From: Gautieria morchelliformis
Lineage: Eukaryota; Basidiomycota; Agaricomycetes; Gomphales; Gomphaceae
Assembly: GCA_015179125.1 (NCBI GenBank)
Contig: WHVA01000152.1
Location: 62,001-126,000, forward strand
Length of the DNA stretch: 64,000 nucleotides
Direction of reading: 5' to 3'
In this document: piece after piece, positions 32,748-42,401 of the stretch
Layout: each line of letters starts with the position of its first letter
Position numbering within the stretch: position 1 is the stretch's first letter
Translations under genes and position numbers: made by a program
The notes under the pieces: generated by a model
What the model was told of the DNA's origin: nothing
The model's database searches: none
The model's input: only the letters and a program-made list of their open reading frames with translations

Positions 32748-34350
32748 TTGTTCTCGTTGTCCTGTGCCGTGAGATCGGCTATCCTTCCTTCGCTCGTGTT
32801 CGCATTAACTTGCGTTCTCTTATTCCGGCTTTGTTCGTCACAGCGACGCCAACCCTTCTCATATATCAATAACAGGCTCATCCCACTCGGAGATCCACTG
32901 ATCTCCGAGACGGGCCTCCTACCACGACCGGTAGGAAAGGCCCAACAACGTCATACCCAATGGTACGACATCTGCCCGCTCGACGAACCCCGCTTCGTCG
33001 AACTCATAGTGTGGGCAAAAGAAACGCCGCAGATCGCGCGTACGCGCGAGATGATCATCGAGCGCGAACAACGGGCTCGCAATCCCAAAAGGGATTGTCT
33101 CGTGATAGCGGGCGGTACCCCGCACGACATCGCGGCCATTCTAAAGGGTTGGATACACAACCCTGAAGGAATCCCCTCTGCCATCCGTGACAACGTGGAT
33201 GGCACCTTCAACCTAGACGACATGGACGTCTGGATGTGGTTGAAGGCCCTTGCACCCCGGGTCAAAGGGGTCGCATCACTGCTCAGGGCAAGGCTACTCG
33301 ACCTCTTTGGCTCGATGGACCAATGGTCGAGCCTCGTCAACGCCAGGGAAGTGTGTTGGGTGCATTTATGCTCCTGCACCAAAATCAAGCATAATATGTT
33401 CAATTTATTGTGTGGTGTTTCCAATTGTTTCTCACATTGTTCTTGTACAATGCATCCATTTCTCTGCTTATTTTCGAAATTTTCCAGTCACTCCCTATCT
33501 CTCCATGTCATTCTGTTATCTCTATTTTCACAGGCAGCTGCACCCAGCGGAGTTTGAAATGACTTCGACGCGCGAGCTCTTGGGCGCTAAAGGGCCGGGT
33601 GCACGTATATGCCTTCTGAGACAGGATTGTACTCCTCTCTCAGTGACAATAAATTCACTGAGAGAGGCGAGTAGTATCTTTCATATTTACATAGCATGTT
33701 GACTGAAAATCATGTAGTGTATTTGATTCTAGGTACTGTATTAATATATCAGTGACAATAAATTCACTGAGAGAGTGTATTTGATTCTAGCTTTCTAAGA
33801 ACTCTACCGAACCTTCCCTGCCATAGCCCCTAGTTGCTAACAAAGTGCTGACGCCTCAGAGCACCACCCTGCAGCTCTCAATCACAGGCCCATTCCCTGT
33901 GGAGGGCCGAGCCGGCCCCGACATCCCACTCGCGGAGATCGCGAGATGGTTGGCCCGCTACGCGGGAGTCACTCGCGAGCGAGCGGTGTGCATTGAACAT
34001 TACGTTCAGTGCAGCATCACTGGCATGGCATTCAGCGCCGCCGCCCGTGAGGGCCAACCAAAGGTCATCGAGACCAGCCATGTGAGGGCCACGGTGCCGT
34101 GACCCCTCACTCATGCTCAGCTCGACCAAGAGCTGGCGCGCTTCCGGCCCCCTCCTCAAACGGAGGACCCGGCCGTTGAGGCCATGCTCCGCGAGGACAC
34201 GGGCCCCAGCGCCCAAGCGGAGACCGCCGCTAGTGGTGAGGCTGACCAGCCTCACCCAATCACCACCGATGACGTGGAGGTGCCCCCGGAGGAGTCACGT
34301 GCTCCTCTGGCCCCGTACGACAACGACGTCATCGTATCGGCCACTCTAGA
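32748..34350 (+). pseudogene. Gypsy-1 first gag-like frame, split by a Copia solo LTR
   Basis: From about 32830 the frame reads NNRLIPLGDPLISETGLLPR, QWYDICPLDEPRFVELIVWA and DDMDVWMWLKALAP. It is interrupted by the solo LTR at 33354 and resumes in frame at 33848 (LTPQSTTLQLSITGPFP). A TGA at 34100-34102 replaces Arg (ATVP-R-PLTHAQLDQELA), and the frame goes on to the 61-bp repeat. The first 30 residues of the open frame may be leader sequence. No CCHC knuckle is seen. I call it gag-like because it follows the LTR; the family is not one I can name. Confidence 0.6.
33354..33842 (+). mobile_element. Solo LTR of the Copia family (copy C)
   Basis: A 489-bp LTR in plus orientation (tgttgggtgc...ttgctaaca) with 5-bp duplications aagtg at 33349-33353 and 33843-33847. 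It carries the 13-bp-stem hairpin at 33634-33667, whose loop contains AATAAA (33648-33653). Removal restores the host frame NAREVLTPQ. Confidence 0.93.
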
Positions 34351-34355
34351 GGAAA

Positions 34356-34416
34356 CACATTGGTCAAGTTCTGTCATGCTCTTGTGACCTGAGCCTTAAG
34401 ATAGATATCTTTACAC
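34356..34416 (+). repeat. 61-bp direct repeat, right copy
   Basis: Copy of 26321-26381 with one mismatch (gagcctt for gaggctt). It follows directly on coding sequence of the first gag-like frame. Confidence 0.92.
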
Positions 34417-35667
34417 TACTGTAGCCTGAGTGGGGGAGTGCGAGTGCGAGTGGGGTCTGGAGCACAAGTGGGGGAATGGAACTGCGAGTGGGGGCTGGAG
34501 CATGAGTAGGGGATAATGATCATGAACTTCATGATCATTATCCCCCACTCGTATTCCTGGGTCCAGTATTGCCATTGTCACACCGGCGCCGCGCGGTTTG
34601 CCTGATGAATGCATTCCAGCTACGGCTGGATAAGATCCGCGAGCATAGCCATCTGAGCTTGCTGGACGAAATTGAGACGGCGGAAAAAGAAAAATAAGCA
34701 AAGTAGGGCAGAGGCAGCAGCTGAGAAACCCAGTTATGTCCACCGTTTGGGCTGAGTTGCCAGACAAGAACGTGCTTTTGCATGCGTGTCATCCATAGAA
34801 TGTGTTGCGCAAGGCCATGGCAGTTGGGATCCGGTTGACAATACACCGCGTTTTGTGGGGTCAAATTTGCCGTCCAAGTAGATGAGTCCAGCTGGGCATT
34901 TAGTGCCGTATTACAGTGTGATTACCCCAACACAACAAACACTCAGTAGATCCGCCCCCATATCTTTGGGCCAAAAATCCAAATTTATCCAATGCTCTAG
35001 ATACACTGTCTAACTCCCTCGTCAAGTATTTTAGCTCCCTGGCATCTAATTAAGTTAGAAACATAGCTATGCTCGAGTACCAAATATACTCGTCAACGTT
35101 TGCCCCAGTCCGCGCACAGCTCATGATCACAGAGCAAATATATGCTCCGACCTACAAATAGGCGGCACTTATGCATTTTGAATACATTAGACTACCAGTC
35201 AGCACTTTCTATCAATTGGGCAACTCAAGCCAAGGTGACATACAGCGGTATATACACAAAACGCGTAAACATATAGTTACTGCCCACATATAGTAGTATC
35301 AATCCTAATTAAACACGTTGCGTCATTTACATCTAAACAAATGAAAATGCGACCACAAGCCACCACGCGCATTGGACTTTTTCTTCCCTACTATCATCCA
35401 CCTCCTGTAATCCCCATGCCTGTAATATTGAATTAATATATAGTCATCCACATCCTCTCTGAAATTTCTCTGTTATCTCAATACACACCATGCCTTAGCA
35501 CATACAACCATATTTGTAAAATATCAGAACATTCAAAAAAATTTAGGATGTCCACAATATACAAGTTGCTCAAAATGATGGATTATGAATTTGGTTAGGG
35601 TTGATATTTTAAAAGATATCTAATATATCCTAGAAGAATGTACATTGTTGTCAATGTGAACATCCTC
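34417..35667. other. No gene recognised; g-rich repeats and a palindrome
   Basis: 34425-34520 is a run of gagtgggg and gcgagtggggg variants. It ends in an inverted repeat (ggggataatgatcatgaa and its complement) at about 34507-34545. The remainder, especially 35000-35640, is AT-rich with no recognisable protein. A minus-strand open frame at 34538-34864 has no family resemblance. Confidence 0.5.
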
Positions 35668-36231
35668 CTAGTAGTGTCTACCCTTCTTCTTTTGATGTCT
35701 AATGTAGTCCTGTATACACTGCGTTGTATCAAAATCTTCCTCCCTTACCCAAGTGTGATCTTCATAGTTTTTCCATTGAACTAAGTATTCTTTTCTCTTT
35801 CCTTTTGTCCTATGATCTACTATTTTGTTCACTTCATATGTATCTTCTATATCTTGGTCAGATTCATTTGTATCTGTACCTGCTAATAATCGTGCTTGAT
35901 ACTTAGACATTTTCTTTGCATCCTCTGTAATATCCTTTAGAGTTGAGATTCTCAGTGACTCAAAGTCGAGGGTATCAGTTGATGGATAGTCAAAATGGCT
36001 CTCCATCCATGACATATGATTAGGTTGTGCTTGGAGCTCTCCTAATTTAACAAACCGTTTGATATTAAGCAGCAAGCATGCTAATCTAAACTGCAAAGAG
36101 AATATCTTAGGATTTGATGTTTGGACAGGCTTCTGATTATTTAACTTCTTAAATGTCATTCCTAACTCTCCAAAGAAGCTTTCCATCTTTGATCTGAAAC
36201 TACCAAATGTTTCATTGTAGTGCTTCTCCAT
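35668..36231 (-). pseudogene. DDE-type transposase C-terminus fused to a chromodomain
   Basis: A 187-residue frame. The first 85 residues (RSKMESFFGELGMTFKKLNN, FSLQFRLACLLLNIKRFVKL) resemble the end of a DDE superfamily transposase. Residues about 130-180 read as a chromodomain (YEVNKIVDHRTKGKRKEYLV, then QWKNYEDHTWVREEDF) followed by IQDYIRHQKKK. The N-terminal part of a probably related transposase lies next to it on the opposite strand (36280-36619), so the gene seems to have been broken and inverted. Domain calls are by eye. Confidence 0.55.
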
Positions 36232-36279
36232 ATCTGATAGTATTTCCGACTCATAGTTAGCTGAGAACTTTCCTTTATC

Positions 36280-36619
36280 ATGAATGAGTCACTCCTTGAA
36301 GAATATCAAATGTTGATGAATGAACATTGGGGGTTTCTTGATGAAAAATGGCCTTTGTTGAAGCCAACTAAATTTCATCGAACAGGACTAAAACCTGTTT
36401 CTGAAATAGATCTCATCAAAAAAAGAGTACTAGAGAAACTTGGACCAATACCAGTGTTCTTCTTCCTAGTAGTGTTGTTTCCATTCAAGCACCACCCAGG
36501 TCCATATCAGAATGTAGAGAAGGGACTATTAATACTCTATCATATGCTTGAAGGTTGTACATTTGATGATATGAACAGATTTATACCTGGGAGTACTTTT
36601 CATGCAATCCATCAGAGGA
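36280..36619 (+). pseudogene. Transposase N-terminus, joined to Gypsy sequence
   Basis: Reads MNESLLEEYQMLMNEHWGFL and FHRTGLKPVSEIDLIKKRVL, then PFKHHPGPYQNVEKGLLILY and a helix-turn-helix-like CTFDDMNRFIPGSTFHAIH. At about 36619 it runs without a stop into Gypsy reverse transcriptase (FADLLDVCVAVYLDDILIYS), producing one 229-residue chimeric frame ending at 36969. Probably the other half of the transposase at 35668-36231. Confidence 0.5.
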
Positions 36620-38285
36620 TTTTTGCTGACCTTTTGGATGTTTGTGTGGCGGTCTACTTGGATGACATTCTAATCTATTCCAGTGACCCCTCCAAGCATG
36701 TTGAACATGTCAAGGAATTCCTGCAACGACTGCGACTCAACAACCTCTTCGCCAAAGAGGACAAATACAAGTTTCATCGCGACTCGGTTGAATTCCTCGG
36801 CTACATACTCTCTCCCGAGGGCCTCACTATGGCAGACAACAAGGTAAAGGTCATTCAAGACTGGCCTGAACCTCGCAAAGTTCATGACATCCAGTCCTTC
36901 CTCGATTTCGCCAACTTCTACCGACGTTTCATTCACCACTACTCCGACATCACGATTCCCTTAACCTGACTTACCCGCAAGGGCACCCCCTGGAACTTTT
37001 CCGGGGATTGTCGACAAGCCTTCAACTTGAAAAAGGTGTTCACCACTGCTCCTATCCTTACCCACTGGATTCCTGACCTTCCACTAATTGTAGAGACTGA
37101 TGCTTCAGATTATGCCTTAGCGGCAATCCTATCATTGCGAACCTCGGAAGGTGAACTTCACCTGGTCGCTTTCCACTCCCACACATTCACCTCTACCGAA
37201 CTCAACTACGATGTTCACAACAAGGAGCTCCTGGCAATCTTTGAAGCCTTTCAACAATGACAACATTACCTCAAGGGTTCTGGCGACCCTGTCGACATTA
37301 TAACCGATCATAAGAACCTCGAATACTTTTCAACAACGAAGCTCTTAACCCATCAACAAGCTCAGTGGTCAGAATACCTCTCTCAATTTAACCTTGCCAT
37401 CCATTTCCGACCTGGTTGCCTCGGAACGAAGCCTGACTCTCTCACTAGACGATGGGATGTCTACCTTAAAGAGGGGAATAGCGACTATGCCACCATAAAC
37501 CCACAGAACCTACGGCCAGTGTTTACTCAACACCAGTTGGCATAGTCCCTTAGAGCTACTAACCTCACTCCTGTCGTACTCCGAGCTGCTGAGCTGCTCG
37601 ATACCAAGCAGATCCGAGCAGACATACTAGCGAACCTCCCCTCGGACCCCATAGCCAAGTCGCACCTCGGCCTGGTTAATGACCCGAGGTGGACCACAGA
37701 CCCCGAGGGTTTTCTCAAGCTTGACAACCGAACCTACGTTCCAGCGGCCCAAGACCTTCGACTTCGCATCCTGCAATACAAGCATGACCACATTCTCTTG
37801 GGACACTTCGGGGTCAACAAGACCTTGGAGTTGATCCAACGAGACTACACTTGGCCAGGGATTAGATCCTTTGTCAAGGAGTATTGCAAGACATGCACCA
37901 CTTGTATGTGAAGCAAGCCGCAACGTCACAAGCCCTATGGTCTCCTCAAACAACTCCCCATTCCTGAGAAGCCTTGGAATTCCATCTCTATGGATTTCAT
38001 TGAGGAGCTCCCACCTTCATCCGAGTTCACCTCCATACTAGTGATTGTTGACCGCTTCACTAAGCAGGTTATCTTCATCCCAACTACAGACAAGATAACC
38101 TCACAAGAGCTCGCTCACCTCTTCGTCCTTCATGTATTTTCCAAGCATGGAGTCCCCTCACAGGCCACCTTGGGGTTCCGAGTTCGTCTCGCACTTCTGG
38201 TGTTCTCTAGGAAAGGCCTTGGACATGCAGTTGCATTTCACCTCGGGATGGTATCCCGAGGGTGACAGTCAGACCAAGCGTGCTG
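36620..38285 (+). pseudogene. Truncated Gypsy polymerase (Gypsy-3)
   Basis: The fragment starts in the palm (AVYLDDILIYS) and continues through RNase H (IVETDASDYALAAILS) and the integrase zinc region. It goes into the integrase core (MDFIEELPPSSEFTSILVIV) and ends at SEFVSHFW...YPEGDSQTKRA. Stops are TGA at 36967 (LT-R-LTRKG expected), TGA at 37258, TAG near 37542 and TGA at 37908 (Arg expected). A frameshift lies near 38165. Both ends are missing, and no LTR of its own is visible in the window. It is a different lineage from Gypsy-1 and Gypsy-2. Confidence 0.85.
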
Positions 38286-38714
38286 CTTCCTGGGCCTCAC
38301 GATGCAAATACCGTGGCACGCTTGAGCTCTAGTGGCGAACCATTCCTCGACCCCCGTTTCGACCAAGATGTCATGCATCCTGCTAATAAACTGATATTCA
38401 ATAAGACTGTTGATTTGGCAGTACAGTCGCTCAATGTCAGTGTTCCTGGCGCATCTAAATACCAATAGTACTCACAATAAGCTAGGAATTTCCCCCTGAT
38501 ATTGTTCTCGAGATGTACTCTATCACTTGGTCAAGACGACATTTCGAGGCTACTGTACAAAATATCAAAGTCAAAATAATGAGGCCAAAGAGAGAATGGG
38601 ACGAACGAACCGTAAGGTGGGCCATCACAGGGCCTGGCAAGTGGAAGTGCGCCAATTTTCCTAATATGCACGGACACCAATTAATATGATCCACAGAAAC
38701 TCAAGGCACGGATG
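38286..38714. other. No gene recognised
   Basis: A 60-residue plus-strand frame (EPFLDPRFDQDVMHPANKLI...) faintly recalls the C-terminus of a GMC oxidoreductase, but the match is too weak to call. Nothing else is seen before the CACTA remnant. Confidence 0.35.
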
Positions 38715-41208
38715 TCAGCAGTGCCGAGGTTCATCGTGAATTACCATTTTGATCCACGGCCCATGCTTCATATGGATTGGATGTCCAAAGAGGATAGTGA
38801 GCCTGAAGGCATTTTGCTGTTTGAAACTGAAGCAGATCATCAGGGGAAAAGGGACGAATGGAGGACTGAGATGCTGCCCTCGTCCCATACTTAGAGAAGA
38901 AGTCTTCATGCTCAGAATCTGTATCCAAGGTGGCGTATTTGTATGCCTGCCTAATATGTGTTTTGGTATCACGCTCGTGATATCCTGTGATGTATCATAG
39001 CACCCTGCATGAACCAGAAACAAGCACATACTCACCATCACACAATGCCTCATCTGAGAACAGGTCTTCTTTTGGGACCTGACAGCGTGTGCATGGCAGT
39101 TGATTGTGACCCTTGTCAGCTGACCCACACATCTTGACTGCTGCCGGGTGATCACAAACGAGAGCAATGCAAACAACGCGCACTAGGCAACCTGGTGTGG
39201 CATGAGTACAGATAAACTATATGAGATGTCACTTACCATTAGGAAACCGAGGAGTTTTTATTATAACACCATGGGTATACAGTTGGAGCAACTCGTCGAC
39301 CACGAACTTCACCTGGTGCTGAAGTTGGTCAGCTGTAGGTTCAGTCAGCCCGGCAGTGAATGTCGGGATGAACATATTCTCGACGTGGTATCTGGAGACC
39401 TTATTTTAGCACAATCAAACAATATCAAAAAAATTTACTTTATTTCACATGGCAGATTTGCCAAGGCCATAGAAACTATGCCTGATGAGTGACTTGGGGA
39501 GAAATCGCCACGGCGGGCCTGGAACCTAGATCACATTGAGAAGCCTGCATAAAATGTTTGATAACAGTAGAGAATACAGCGTACCAGTCAAGGCCACAAG
39601 TCACCCCATTACATAACTCGTCGTCCTTACGAGGCCCAAAAAAGAGGTTCCCATCAGCATCACATATCGTCTTCCAGATGTTACCGTGCCAAATGGCCTT
39701 GTATGTGCCTTCTGTGGCTGGCTACTGACGCCAGGCATCGAGTTGGTCTTCCATTCCTGGACATGCAAGTAATTCACTAAGAAGGTCTTTGAGAGAAGCG
39801 AAGGGCACGACAACTTTAGGCTTGACAGGCTTCTTCACGCTTGGTTGTTTGTCTGGACCAAGGTCAAAATACGAGGAGGATATTTGGTGGTAGAGCCACG
39901 TTTGGCATTGAGAACACATGGCTTCTTCCTCGGATTTGGGAACAGCCACTGGTTTCCTGGACACAGTGCGACACTTGGGGCAAACTATTAAGAGGGTGAA
40001 ATGATCAGTGAGTCCTAGATGGGTGAACACAGTCCCTAGCATAGTTGGCATGCGGTTCTCCTCAGATATCCAGCCGACTAAAATGAAGACCATGCGCAAA
40101 CTCCACAATAATATCCCGCAGGTGCGGAATGACAGGTGGTGTTTAGTATGAAGAAAAGCTATAAGGAGCAAAATTATACGGATATACCAATGTTTGTTGG
40201 ATGCTGAGAACGAGTCCATTGTGTTGAGGACAGGAGCTGAACTTGCCAGTGGCCAGGGGTTGGCCTTGACATTCCCTGGCTCTGCACCACTAGATGGCGA
40301 TTGCGATGATGCCGTGTCGGATTTTGCATGCTGTTGAGAGTCTGCCTGTGAAAGAGATTCGACATCAGAGTTCGATGCTGCTGGAGATGCCATGGGGTTC
40401 TCAGCATATATCCAGATATCATCATCAGGAAGATCACGCGAGGGTTCATCCTCTTCATCCTCAAACACAGTGTTAAGTTCCATGGCTGGCAAGTTGGGGT
40501 CTTGTGCACCTGAGTAACCAGAAGCCAGGGTCTCCATCGGTGCTTCTTTGCCAGCACTCTCATGGACACAATTGCCAATATCCACGTCCTGAAGAAGTGT
40601 AAAATTAGCGTATTTCTGGGTATTTGATGCAAAATAGAATATACCATTAGTCCATCTGAATCAAATTTCGACTCGGCTTGGGAGATCTCAGGGACCAGTT
40701 GCGCTTCATCATCTAAATCGACATGCCCGTATAAGTACAATATGAGACAGATGAAAGGAGAAACTTACAGTCCTCATCTTCTTGGAGATGAGTGTTGAGT
40801 TGGGATGGCCCTGCGACCTGTGATCCACCGGTGTGAAGTGCATGTTTGACAGATATAGCCCCTCGGCCTCTGCCTCTCCCTCTAGTATATTTCTCCACTG
40901 GTGAGATCCGACGGTTCTCTTGATGGCTAATGGGCAGAGTTAGTTGCTTCTCTTCATGTTTCCGCTTCTGGCGCTGTGTGACGAAACAGCCATCCTGATC
41001 CTTGTCAGGGAATGCACGACATTCAACACATGTGCACAATACGCGGTGGACAGACGAAGACCCCTGAGGCATATACTATAAGTTGGTGTATGATGGCTGT
41101 CTCACCAAAGCTAGCAGTACTCACCTGTTGATGGGCAGCAGTGACATGCTCACAAGCTGCAGGCCGGCTTGATCGAGTGGCGACGCAGGGGATGGTGGCA
41201 AGAGGCAA
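38715..41208 (-). pseudogene. CACTA/EnSpm Tnp2-like transposase, decayed
   Basis: Pieces follow in order on the minus strand. The N-terminus is VHRVLCTCVECRAFPDKDQD (41072 down). A long acidic/serine linker follows (40585-40300), then helices and the zinc region VCPKCRTVSRKPVAVPKSEE...CSQCQTWLY. Next come PFASLKDLLSELLACPGMED, EGTYKAIWHGNIWKTICDAD and a catalytic-region block RVVCIALVCDHPAAVKMCGS. These match the order of basidiomycete Tnp2 proteins. Some introns are still recognisable, but many stops and frameshifts separate the blocks, and the C-terminal third is lost. No CACTA terminal repeats were identified. Confidence 0.75.
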
Positions 41209-41238
41209 AGAGAGACGTTATATAAGACGCGTACTTTG

Positions 41239-41275
41239 TACGGTTTAAGCAGAGTTTAGTACTGCTTAAACCGTA
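41239..41275. repeat. 14-bp inverted repeat with 9-nt loop
   Basis: tacggtttaagcag and its exact complement flank agtttagta. It lies close to the 5' side of the CACTA remnant, where subterminal repeats of such elements would be expected. Confidence 0.6.
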
Positions 41276-41344
41276 TGAAGTTAGTATAGTAGTATGTGCA
41301 TTGAGTAGTATGATCTCTTTATATGGACTGGCATTTGTTTTGAT

Positions 41345-41580
41345 GTGATCGAACAAACAATAGAGTAGTCGCCTAGATACAGTTGGATAACATGGGTATC
41401 AGTTATTCTCGGGTTCGAATGCCCGGTCTAGATCCATCTGGTCGATGCCTTACAGAAGCAGGCCGAGGCACTCGAACAAACAATAGACCAGTCGGCTAGA
41501 TACAGTTGGATAATGTACGTATCAGTTATTCTCGGTTCAAATGGCCGGTCTAGATGCATCAGGTGGATCCCTTTCGGAAG
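41345..41580. repeat. Tandem pair of about 120-bp units with tRNA-like promoter boxes
   Basis: The segment beginning gatcgaacaaacaatagagt is repeated once (gaacaaacaatagaccagtc, about 41470 on) with roughly 10 percent differences. Each unit has an A-box-like tagatacagttgg and, about 35 bp on, a B-box-like ggttcgaatgcc in the first unit (damaged to ggttcaaatggcc in the second). A full tRNA cloverleaf does not fold, so this is a SINE or tRNA-derived repeat at best. Confidence 0.4.
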
Positions 41581-41956
41581 CAATCATAGCCTGCGAATAG
41601 ATGCCATATGCGAAGGTCTGGTAGGGTAAATATACATGCACGTCAGCTGGCAGCTTATGGCCGGCCACATTGACTAATATTTACTTTCAAACCGATTTTC
41701 AACCGCCAAAACGCGGTGATAGGGATGACATGCGTGCGAAAGCGCGTTCTTGAGCCGCGGCGTTCTGTATAGTGTAGATGCAGATCGCATCGGAGAGAAG
41801 ATAATATCGACTAGGATGGCGTAAATACTATCGAGATAACGCTAAAGCGTTGTCTAGTATGAAGGACAAAGCTGAGAATGATCTGTTGTTCTCTGAGTAT
41901 TCTCCACTACTGTACAGCCTTCCGGATAGGGAATCCTCTATCCTCTAGTGCCTGCC

Positions 41957-42341
41957 TGTCAGGGTTCACGCATTTCCTTCCACAAGTTTCTATTTCCTTC
42001 CATGAGTTTCCATCAGTTTCCATAACCTTCCGCCACCTTCTGTCACATTCCATCACATGTCACCTTCCATCACTTTCTGTCACCTTCCGTAACCTTCTAC
42101 AAGTTTCCGTCTCCCCTATTATATAAGCCTTGCCAGCGCTATAAGACTGTAGCCCGTGTGGTGGCATTTCCTCAGCTTGATCTCTGAGGATACCCACTAC
42201 ACAGGCAAGTCCCCATGTATCTATCATTGGTAGAGTTATAAACTGAGGATACCCACTACACAGTTGGTCATTGTCCTAGTATCGGCTCTTATCTCCTTGA
42301 GTATCTTTGGTTGTGGCTTCGTCATTAGTGTTGCCCTCACA
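41957..42341 (+). repeat. Gypsy-2 5' LTR
   Basis: 385 bp, tgtcagggtt...gccctcaca. The first half is a field of ccttccgtcacctt variants; a TATA-like attatataag lies at 42117-42126. The right LTR has attatgtaag at that place. Confidence 0.92.
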
Positions 42342-42343
42342 GA

Positions 42344-42353
42344 AGATCAAGCT
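42344..42353 (+). promoter_or_regulatory. Putative self-priming primer binding site of Gypsy-2
   Basis: agatcaagct begins two bases after the LTR and is the exact complement of agcttgatct at 42174-42183, about 50 bp after the TATA box in the same LTR. No tRNA 3'-end complement (TGG...) is present here. This layout matches the Tf1/sushi type of self-priming, in which the start of the RNA folds back as primer. Confidence 0.55.
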
Positions 42354-42401
42354 CATAGGACGACCCCACACACTTTTCTTAACCAGCCTTCATCTCAGCC
42401 T

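Larger units (their letters stand above)
26321..34416 (+). mobile_element. Ty3/Gypsy element in circularly permuted order (Gypsy-1)
   Basis: Between two 61-bp direct repeats the parts run in this order: a second gag-like frame (26519), polymerase and integrase (27300-29336), chromodomain end (30746-31362), an extra frame (31484-32450), a purine tract, a single LTR (32454-32722), and only then the first gag-like frame (32748-34350). In a normal element that last frame follows the 5' LTR. So the piece right of the LTR would fit to the left of the piece that starts the element, with the 61-bp repeat as the overlap. A 1.4-kb solo LTR and a Copia solo LTR have inserted since. Frames are broken by TGA codons, a frameshift and an internal deletion. 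Confidence 0.65.
41209..41951. other. Intergenic with an inverted repeat and a duplicated tRNA-like segment
   Basis: Contains the 14-bp inverted repeat near 41239-41275 and the duplicated stretch 41345-41580 listed separately. Nothing coding is recognised before the left LTR of Gypsy-2. Confidence 0.5.

Noticed and set aside
32748-32830. Hydrophobic N-terminus of the first gag-like frame as a signal peptide
   Set aside because: Lies in the LTR leader region just after the LTR; coding character begins only near 32830.
38286-38465. Possible GMC oxidoreductase C-terminus
   Set aside because: The resemblance rests on one short DPRF-like block; no second motif supports it.
41380-41450. tRNA gene
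   Set aside because: Boxes A and B are visible, but the T-arm pairs poorly and no acceptor stem forms.
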